From contig CACYHM010000106.1 in NCBI GenBank assembly GCA_902774195.1, forward strand, positions 1 through 5,024: 5,024 nt of DNA. Reading direction: 5' to 3'. This stretch comes from an uncultured Eubacteriales bacterium (GTDB lineage Bacteria > Bacillota_A > Clostridia > Peptostreptococcales > Anaerovoracaceae). The position numbers and the translations under genes are program-made. The notes below the pieces were generated by a model. It did not search any database, was not told where the DNA came from, and saw only the letters and a list, made by a program, of their open reading frames with translations. Positions 1-5,024 of this stretch are shown here, one piece after another (the first letter of the stretch is position 1; every line of letters begins with the position of its first letter).

Positions 1-1
1 C

Positions 2-442
2 ATCCCCGGCATAAAAAAGTTTGCCGAAGATGTGCCGCAGGTCAATCTGGCCGTGTCGCTGCATGCTCCTAATCAGCAGCTCAGGGAGCGCACTATGCCG
101 GTAGCAAGGAAGTACGGCTACGACGTGCTGATGGAAGCATGCCGGGAATATACAGAAACTACAAAAAGGCGCGTAACCTTCGAATATGCCCTTATCGACG
201 GGGTGAACGATTCTGAGGAATGCGCGAAAGAACTCGCCGGAAGGCTGAGCGGATGGCTCACTCATGTGAACCTGATCCCGCTGAACGAAGTAAGCGGCAG
301 AGAGTACAGAACAGCGCAGCCCGGAAATGTCCGCAGATTCAGAGAGATCCTCGAGAAAAGAGGAGTGGCCGTGACGGTCAGAAGGACCCTCGGAAGCGAC
401 ATAGACGCTGCCTGCGGCCAGCTCAGGCGCAACAGAGGATAA
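2..442 (+). CDS. rlmN: RlmN, dual-specificity 23S rRNA/tRNA adenine-C2 methyltransferase (C-terminal part, 5' end outside window)
   Basis: Radical-SAM enzyme that methylates C2 of A2503 in 23S rRNA and, in characterised members, A37 of some tRNAs; it is cytoplasmic. The frame is open from base 2 and ends at TAA 440-442, giving 146 visible residues of a protein usually about 340-350 long. The N-terminal domain and the CxxxCxxC iron-sulfur motif therefore lie upstream. Visible family blocks are NLAVSLHAPN, ERTMPVARKY, KRRVTFEYALIDGVND, VNLIPLNEV and the C-terminal VTVRRTLGSDIDAACGQL. The Cys in AACGQL (codon 413-415) matches the catalytic cysteine that forms the covalent RNA adduct (C355 in E. 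coli). ATG 32 is only an internal methionine; the homology continues before it (IPGIKKFAEDVPQ). The plsX start follows after 31 bases with no terminator, so co-transcription is likely. Identification is firm; Cfr is unlikely given the housekeeping setting. Confidence 0.95.
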   Translation: MPGIKKFAEDVPQVNLAVSLHAPNQQLRERTMPVARKYGYDVLMEACREYTETTKRRVTFEYALIDGVNDSEECAKELAGRLSGWLTHVNLIPLNEVSGREYRTAQPGNVRRFREILEKRGVAVTVRRTLGSDIDAACGQLRRNRG

Positions 443-463
443 AAACAAGTTACAGCTTAGAAC

Positions 464-467
464 GGAG
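464..467 (+). promoter_or_regulatory. Shine-Dalgarno sequence of the original plsX start (ATG 474)
   Basis: GGAG at 464-467 lies six bases before ATG 474, a standard spacing. The codons after that ATG read MKVLIDGMG, the expected PlsX N-terminus, so this site marks 474 as the ancestral start. No comparable site precedes ATG 509: only a weak GGGA at 497-500, itself part of the duplication. Confidence 0.75.
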
Positions 468-473
468 TAGAAA

Positions 474-542
474 ATGAAAGTACTGATTGACGGCATGGGA
501 TTGACGGCATGGGCGGTGACTACGCTCCCGAAGAGATCGTAA
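474..542 (+). other. Original plsX start, put out of frame by a 14-bp duplication (22-codon reading frame)
   Basis: ATG 474 has a good Shine-Dalgarno sequence and encodes MKVLIDGMG, the normal opening of PlsX (family style MKIAVDAMGGD). After the ninth codon the 14-bp repeat shifts the frame. Translation then reads LTAWAVTTLPKRS and stops at TAA 540-542. Removing one copy of the repeat restores a continuous frame reading MKVLIDGMGGDYAPEE into the long plsX frame. This entry is thus the broken front end of plsX, not an independent gene. As the sequence stands, a ribosome starting here makes a 22-residue peptide unless it slips by -1 within the overlap. Confidence 0.8.
485..513 (+). repeat. Exact 14-bp tandem duplication at the plsX 5' end
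   Basis: The unit ATTGACGGCATGGG occurs at 486-499 and again at 500-513 with no mismatch; including the G before each copy, the period-14 tract spans 485-513. The unit covers codons for IDGMG of the PlsX N-terminus. Because 14 is not a multiple of three, the second copy places the downstream gene one base out of phase with ATG 474. Each copy carries an ATG (495 and 509), and the second becomes the first in-frame methionine of the long frame. Origin by replication slippage or by an assembly or read error is inferred; the repeat itself is plain in the sequence. Confidence 0.95.
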
Positions 543-1657
543 AAGGAGCGATAAAGGCAGCGCCTGAAACAAAAGAGACCATTGCGATCATCGGTCCGGA
601 AGCGCTGATCAGAAAGACCCTTGAAGACAATAAATGGAGCGGCAGCAATATAGAGGTCGTTGACGCGAAGGAAGTCATCACCAATGATGAGTCTCCAGCC
701 ATGGCGGTAAAGAAAAAGAAGGATTCGACCATCGTGAAGGGCATGGGGATGATAAGATCGGGTGAAGCCGATGTGTTCATCTCCGGAGGAAGCACCGGAG
801 CGCTGCTTTCTGCAGGCCTCATTAATCTGGGAAGGATCAAAGGCATAAAGAGACCTTCGATCGCAGCCTGGTTCCCGCGCTGCGGCAGGGAGGGCAGCAC
901 ACTTCTGCTCGACTGCGGAGCAAACGTGGAATCAAAGCCTGAATACATCTTCCAGAGCGGAATAATGGGCAGCATCTTCGTAAAGGGAATCACGGGAAAT
1001 GAAGCGCCGGTCGTCAGGCTTCTGAATGTCGGAGCAGAGGACGAAAAGGGCGATGACCTGCACAAGGAAGCTTTCAAAATGCTGAAAAACAGCGATATCA
1101 ACTTTCAGGGCAATGTCGAAGCCAGGGACATCGTCTTCGGAGAAACGGACGTGGTCGTAACGGACGGCTTCAGCGGCAATGTTTTCCTGAAGAGCAGCGA
1201 AGGTATGTCGCTTGCGATCACGGGCCTTCTGAAGCAGAAGCTGACAGAGAGCCTGTTCGCAAAGGTCGGTGCTGCGCTTGCTCAGAACAAACTTAAAGAG
1301 CTGAAGAGCACCTTCGGATACGCGGACGCCGGCGGAGCCCCTATACTGGGACTCAAAGGCGCTGTGCTCAAGATACACGGCAATTCGAAGGAGACCGAGG
1401 TCTATTACGCGATACACAGAGCCATCGATTATGTAAACAACGATATAACGGGCATGATCGAGGAAGCGATACTCAAATACGAGACGATCAGAAAAGAACA
1501 CAGTCTTTCCGGCAGGATCGCAGAAGCTATTTCCAACGCGAGCGAATCCTGGAGAAGGAAGCCTGATGCGGATAAATCTCACGATGATGCCTCGGAGGAA
1601 GATCCTTACGCGGTATTCATGAAAGTCGACGAGATCGAAAGTGAAGAGGAGCAATAG
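509..1657 (+). CDS. plsX: PlsX, phosphate acyltransferase (acyl-ACP:phosphate), start disrupted
   Basis: PlsX converts acyl-ACP and phosphate to acyl-phosphate, the donor used by PlsY to acylate glycerol-3-phosphate; it is a dimeric peripheral membrane protein. Counted from ATG 509 (382 residues), family blocks are MGGDYAPEE (1-9), SGGSTGA (92-98), DCGANVE (135-141), GNVEARDI (201-208), VTDGFSGNVFLK (217-228), YADAGGAPILGLKG (271-284) and LKIHGNS (287-293). The stretch around 237-268 (LLKQKLTESLFAK onward) matches the region tied to membrane contact in characterised PlsX. ATG 509 is the only usable methionine start in frame: TGA 488-490 closes the frame upstream, and ATT 500 would be a rare alternative. 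This start omits MKVLIDG, the first beta strand, because of the 14-bp duplication. The usual length is about 330-345; here an acidic tail follows residue ~327. rnc begins on the next base. Family assignment is certain; whether this copy makes active protein is not. Confidence 0.9.
   Translation: MGGDYAPEEIVKGAIKAAPETKETIAIIGPEALIRKTLEDNKWSGSNIEVVDAKEVITNDESPAMAVKKKKDSTIVKGMGMIRSGEADVFISGGSTGALLSAGLINLGRIKGIKRPSIAAWFPRCGREGSTLLLDCGANVESKPEYIFQSGIMGSIFVKGITGNEAPVVRLLNVGAEDEKGDDLHKEAFKMLKNSDINFQGNVEARDIVFGETDVVVTDGFSGNVFLKSSEGMSLAITGLLKQKLTESLFAKVGAALAQNKLKELKSTFGYADAGGAPILGLKGAVLKIHGNSKETEVYYAIHRAIDYVNNDITGMIEEAILKYETIRKEHSLSGRIAEAISNASESWRRKPDADKSHDDASEEDPYAVFMKVDEIESEEEQ
1646..1651 (+). promoter_or_regulatory. 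Shine-Dalgarno sequence of rnc, inside the plsX tail
   Basis: GAGGAG at 1646-1651 lies six bases before ATG 1658, close to an ideal site. It falls within the glutamate codons of the acidic PlsX C-terminus, and plsX stops at TAG 1655-1657, so ribosomes ending plsX can restart on rnc at once. It supports ATG 1658 as the rnc start. Confidence 0.75.
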
Positions 1658-2359
1658 ATGGCCAGAGCCGCAGATCACCGCAGATTATATGACACGACCG
1701 GCTACTGCTTTTCGGATGAGAAGCTGCTGAAGACCGCTCTGACGCACAGCTCGTATGCATCAGAGCACCGGCTCGGCTACGATATGAACAACGAGAGGCT
1801 GGAATTCATCGGCGACGCATTCGTGGACGCAGTCGTCGGAACAGAACTCTTCAGCCTTATGAAGGATGCTCACGAAGGCATGCTTTCGAGGTGCAGGGCA
1901 GACGTGGTATGCGAGGATACTCTCGCAGATGCCGCATCGGAAATGGGGCTGGGAGCCTATCTGTATCTGGGCAGAGGCGAAGAGGCAAACGGAGGCAGAC
2001 GCAAGCCTTCCATACTCGCCGATGCATTTGAGGCTCTTATGGGCGCTATAATCCTGGACGGCGGCTATGAGGCCTGCCGCGATGTCATACTCAGGCTTCT
2101 CGGAGACAGGATAGTGCTGGCCTCCGAGGGCAAGCTCAACAAGGACTATAAGACGAAGCTCCAGGAGATACTCCAGGAAAAAGACAAAAACGTAAAGATA
2201 GCATACGAGATAACGGATCAGTCCGGACCTGATCACAGCAAGACATTCACTATGCAGGTCACCATGAACGGAAGGGTGCTCGGAACAGGATCAGGACGCA
2301 GCAAGGCCAGAGCCGAACAGGCTGCGGCAGAAGACGCGCTCACGAAGGGAGAGTATTAA
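1658..2359 (+). CDS. rnc: Ribonuclease III
   Basis: Double-strand-specific endoribonuclease that processes the rRNA precursor and structured mRNAs; it is a Mg-dependent cytoplasmic homodimer. At 233 residues it has the usual family length and two domains. The nuclease domain (about 12-150) carries the signature NERLEFIGDA (45-54), giving the acidic residues E49 and D53, and SILADAFEALMGA (118-130), giving D122 and E125 of the second metal-binding pair. All four expected active-site acids are present. The double-stranded-RNA-binding domain (about 162-230) shows DYKTKLQEILQ (163-173), GPDHSKTF (190-197) and the RNA-binding helix start SKARAEQAAA (215-224). ATG 1658 directly follows the plsX stop and has GAGGAG six bases upstream, and the smc start follows the rnc TAA without a gap. 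Position between plsX and smc fits the common Bacillota order, except that acpP is absent here. It appears intact. Confidence 0.97.
   Translation: MARAADHRRLYDTTGYCFSDEKLLKTALTHSSYASEHRLGYDMNNERLEFIGDAFVDAVVGTELFSLMKDAHEGMLSRCRADVVCEDTLADAASEMGLGAYLYLGRGEEANGGRRKPSILADAFEALMGAIILDGGYEACRDVILRLLGDRIVLASEGKLNKDYKTKLQEILQEKDKNVKIAYEITDQSGPDHSKTFTMQVTMNGRVLGTGSGRSKARAEQAAAEDALTKGEY
2347..2351 (+). promoter_or_regulatory. Shine-Dalgarno sequence of smc, inside the 3' end of rnc
   Basis: GGGAG at 2347-2351 (within AGGGAGA) lies eight bases before the TTG at 2360-2362. It sits in the last codons of rnc (KGEY). Together with the conserved N-terminus read from 2360, it supports the TTG rather than the later ATG at 2381 as the smc start. 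Confidence 0.65.
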
Positions 2360-5024
2360 TTGTACTTTAAGAGAATAGAGATGCAGGGTTTCAAATCCTT
2401 TGCAGACCCTGTAAGCATCGAACTGAATGACGGAGTGACATGCATCATCGGACCTAACGGCAGCGGCAAGAGCAATATCTCGGACGCCCTGAGATGGGTG
2501 CTCGGCGAGCAGAGTTCGAAGCAGCTCAGAGGATCCAAGATGCAGGATGTCATTTTTGCCGGGACCGCGACCAGAAAGCCGAAAGGCATGGCCGAGGTCA
2601 CTCTTGTGATAGATAATACCGGAGGCATACTTCCGCTCGAATATAACGAAGTCGCCGTTACAAGGCGCATGTTCCGCTCAGGGGAGAGCGAATACCTTAT
2701 CAACGGCAACCAGTGCAGACTGAGAGACATACGCGAGCTCTTCATGGACACCGGCATAGGTGTAGAGGGTTATTCCATCATAGGACAGGGAAAGATCGCG
2801 GATATCGTGAGCACAAGACCTGAGAACAGGCGCCAGATATTCGAAGAGGCTGCAGGCGTAGTTCTGTATAAAAGCAGAAAGACCGAGGCCGAGAACAAAC
2901 TGAAGGCTGCGACTGTCGATCTGGACAGGGTCAGGGACATAATCGCCGAGATCGAGGGCCGTATCGGAGGCCTGAAAGAAGATTCCGAAAAAGCGACGGA
3001 ATACATCAGTCTGAGAGACAGGTACAAGTACCTCGGGATCAACATAATACTGCATAACCTCGGCAATCTCGAATCGAGCGTGGAATCCGGAAAAGCAGAT
3101 CTCGATGATCTCCAGAAGAAGATAGAAGAGACTGCGGCAAGGCTCGAAGAGACAGAAAACAGGCTCGACAGCCTGAGAGATGAAGACATAGACCTCTCCG
3201 ATGAGTATTCGAGGGCCAATGCCAGCCTGCTCGAGACCATAGATGAACTCGCTGTCATAACGAGCGGCGGCAAGCTGAATCGCGAACGGCTCGAGAACAT
3301 CGAAAAGGAGCTTGCAAGACTCGACGAAGAATACAAGGTCTCGGAGGCAAGGCTCGAACAGGAAAGAGCTGAACTCGCAAGGCTCGAAGAAGGCGAGAAG
3401 GCCATGAACGATGAGGTCGAAAAGGTCAGGGCCGAACTCGACAGCGCAGTAGTCAAGTTCAACGAAGACAGCAGAAGATCCTCAAAGATCAGCTTTGAGA
3501 TAGAAGAACTCAAGAACGAGCTCATCGAGATCAACAACAAAAACATTACGAAGAACGCGGATATAAAGACCCTGAGCAACTACATGACGACACTGGAGGA
3601 GCGCAGGGACAGCCTTACCGAGGAATTTGAGAACAGAGGCGGCGCCGGAGCTGACAACAGAGAGAACCTGAAGAGACTCGAAGAAGCGATAGCCGAAAAC
3701 GAAGCGCAGCTGAAATCAAAGAAAGAGAGACTCGATGAAGTTTCCGATAACATTATATCTGTCGCTTCAAACATAGACAGGATCGCAGCTGAAGCGGACG
3801 AGATATCCGTAAAGTCGAACAGAGCGATAGCCAGAAGGAGCACCATCCAGGAGATGGAAGCCAACTACGAAGGCTATAACAACGCGGTCAGGGCAGTGAT
3901 GTCTGGAGGCCGCAAGGGAATAATCGGCACTGTATCTGACATCATAAAGGTGCCGAACGGCTACGAGACTGCCATCGAGACCGCTCTCGGCGGGAATCTC
4001 CAGAATATCGTCTGCGACGACGACGCATCGGCGATGAAGGCCATCGAATGGCTCAAGGCAAGCAGCTCCGGAAGAGCTACGTTCCTTCCGGTCGCATCGG
4101 TAAAGGCTGACAGGATACAGCTCGATAAAAACGTAAAGTCTGCGAAAGGCTTCATAGGGCTTGCGTCCGGCATGGTCGATACGGAAGAGCGCTTCAGGGA
4201 GATCGTGGATTATCTTCTCTGCAGAGTGATCATCGCAGACAGCATGGATAACGCCGTCAGGATATCCAAGATGAACATAGGCGGGTTCAGGATCGTAACG
4301 GTCGAAGGTGAAGTCATAAACGCATACGGCGCGATCACCGGCGGAAAGTTCAAGAACAGGACGGCAAACCTTCTCGACAGAAAGAAAGAGATCAGCACGC
4401 TGAGCACACAGATCGACGGATATGCAAAAAGGACCGCCGAGCTTGCCGCTTCAAAAGAAAAAGAAGAAGAGGCGAGGACACAGCTCAGAAGCGAAAGAGA
4501 TTCTCTGAGAAATGAGATCACCGAACTCGACATAGCGGGCAATGTGCTCAGGACCGACCGAGACCACGCCGAGGCTCTTGTCAAAGAAGATGAGGGCGCT
4601 GCCGAAAGGTACAGATCCGGCATGGAGACCATCGATTCGGATATCGCAAGAGCCGAAGAGATGATCGCGGGCCACAAAAAGAGCATAGAAGAAGCCGAAC
4701 ACGAATACGCCGAAAAAGAAACGAAGGTCGAAGAACTCATGGCCGAGGCCGAGGAGATCAGACCGCTGATCGAAGAAGACAACGAAAAGATCGTAGCCCT
4801 CAAGGTCAGGATAGGCGAGAGCGAATCGCGCCTCTTCTCCGGAAACGAGATGATAGAACGGGTCAGAGACAGCGTAACCGAGCTTGAATCCGCTCTCGAA
4901 GACAACAGGGAGTCGCAGACCGAACTGACCGGCACCATCGAGAAACTCACCGCCACAGGCGAAGAGTCCGGCGACAGAGAAAAGGCTCTCACGGTCGAAA
5001 AGGCTGCTCTTGAAGATAAGATCG
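2360..5024 (+). CDS. smc: SMC, chromosome segregation/condensation ATPase (3' end outside window)
   Basis: Core subunit of the SMC-ScpAB condensin, which extrudes DNA loops and resolves replicated origins on the nucleoid. The frame runs without a stop from TTG 2360 to the window edge, giving 888 codons of a protein usually near 1,190. It begins (M)YFKRIEMQGFKSFADP, the standard SMC opening; the next ATG (2381) would cut into this block. The N-terminal head shows Walker A GPNGSGKS (31-38) with K37, arginine finger R57 in LRGS, the Q-loop block YSIIGQG (138-144) and FEEAAG. A coiled-coil arm follows, with no proline between residues 154 and 532. The hinge (about 513-665) includes RKGIIGTVSDII, TAIETALGGNLQNIV, RATFLPV, RIVTVEGEVI and GAITGGK. 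The returning arm runs from about 670 to the edge. The second head half (signature LSGG, Walker B) is missing only because the window ends. Within this window, no other gene intervenes between rnc and smc. Confidence 0.97.
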   Translation, partial: MYFKRIEMQGFKSFADPVSIELNDGVTCIIGPNGSGKSNISDALRWVLGEQSSKQLRGSKMQDVIFAGTATRKPKGMAEVTLVIDNTGGILPLEYNEVAVTRRMFRSGESEYLINGNQCRLRDIRELFMDTGIGVEGYSIIGQGKIADIVSTRPENRRQIFEEAAGVVLYKSRKTEAENKLKAATVDLDRVRDIIAEIEGRIGGLKEDSEKATEYISLRDRYKYLGINIILHNLGNLESSVESGKADLDDLQKKIEETAARLEETENRLDSLRDEDIDLSDEYSRANASLLETIDELAVITSGGKLNRERLENIEKELARLDEEYKVSEARLEQERAELARLEEGEKAMNDEVEKVRAELDSAVVKFNEDSRRSSKISFEIEELKNELIEINNKNITKNADIKTLSNYMTTLEERRDSLTEEFENRGGAGADNRENLKRLEEAIAENEAQLKSKKERLDEVSDNIISVASNIDRIAAEADEISVKSNRAIARRSTIQEMEANYEGYNNAVRAVMSGGRKGIIGTVSDIIKVPNGYETAIETALGGNLQNIVCDDDASAMKAIEWLKASSSGRATFLPVASVKADRIQLDKNVKSAKGFIGLASGMVDTEERFREIVDYLLCRVIIADSMDNAVRISKMNIGGFRIVTVEGEVINAYGAITGGKFKNRTANLLDRKKEISTLSTQIDGYAKRTAELAASKEKEEEARTQLRSERDSLRNEITELDIAGNVLRTDRDHAEALVKEDEGAAERYRSGMETIDSDIARAEEMIAGHKKSIEEAEHEYAEKETKVEELMAEAEEIRPLIEEDNEKIVALKVRIGESESRLFSGNEMIERVRDSVTELESALEDNRESQTELTGTIEKLTATGEESGDREKALTVEKAALEDKI

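Noticed and set aside
443..473. Possible promoter or terminator in the rlmN-plsX spacer
   Set aside because: The 31 bases contain no convincing -35/-10 pair and no hairpin with a T-run; only the plsX Shine-Dalgarno sequence is recognisable.
220..477. 85-codon plus-strand frame overlapping the end of rlmN
   Set aside because: Highly basic out-of-frame translation of conserved rlmN sequence that ends inside the plsX start; no supporting motif.
932..1678. Long open frame on the minus strand (248 codons) antisense to plsX
   Set aside because: It lies opposite a clearly conserved PlsX frame, shows no recognisable motif, and is explained by codon bias in the sense gene.
3137..3390. Repeated GCAAGGCTCGAA at 3137, 3347 and 3377
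   Set aside because: All three copies are in frame and encode Ala-Arg-Leu-Glu in the SMC arm. Repeated use of the same preferred codons in a coiled coil explains them, and the 30- and 210-base spacings are not a regular array.
2770..3864. Long minus-strand frames very rich in Ser and Leu opposite smc
   Set aside because: The Ser/Leu composition is the reverse complement of the Glu/Arg/Leu-rich SMC arm (for example CTC opposite GAG). They have no domain signature or ribosome binding site that I can see.
4210..4992. 260-codon minus-strand frame, Ser-rich with apparent hydrophobic stretches
   Set aside because: Another shadow of the smc arm and hinge; the hydrophobic look comes from reverse-complemented charged codons, not from real membrane segments.

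Overview
The window is an ordinary, tightly packed housekeeping operon read entirely on the + strand. It holds the end of rlmN (23S rRNA/tRNA adenine-C2 methyltransferase), then plsX (acyl-phosphate synthesis for phospholipids), rnc (ribonuclease III) and the first three quarters of smc (chromosome condensation ATPase). The linkage plsX - rnc - smc is typical of Bacillota. Frequent AGA/AGG arginine and ATA isoleucine codons at intermediate GC content suggest a Clostridia-type anaerobe. The lineage is an inference from gene order and protein style and cannot be refined from this sequence alone.

Layout: 2-442 rlmN C-terminal part, open at the left edge; 443-473 short spacer; 474-1657 plsX with a disturbed start; 1658-2359 rnc, beginning on the base after the plsX stop; 2360-5024 smc, beginning with a TTG on the base after the rnc stop and open at the right edge. 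No stretch longer than about 30 bases lacks a gene. I see no internal promoter, terminator, RNA gene, mobile element or CRISPR array. The abutting stop/start pairs and good Shine-Dalgarno sequences inside the preceding genes suggest one polycistronic message with translational coupling.

The one real anomaly is at the plsX start. The natural start (ATG 474, good ribosome binding site, protein beginning MKVLIDGMGGD) is followed by an exact 14-bp tandem duplication (485-513). This throws the start out of frame, so the frame from ATG 474 ends at a TAA at 540-542. The rest of plsX is intact from ATG 509, but that start lacks the first seven residues, which form the first beta strand. It may be an assembly or sequencing error, a real recent mutation, or a reversible slip. 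Reads across the site would decide.

Secondary points are the very short gene order (rlmN directly before plsX, and no acpP or fab genes between plsX and rnc), a C-terminal extension on PlsX of about 55 residues, and the TTG start of smc. I found no evidence of a previously undescribed biological system here.
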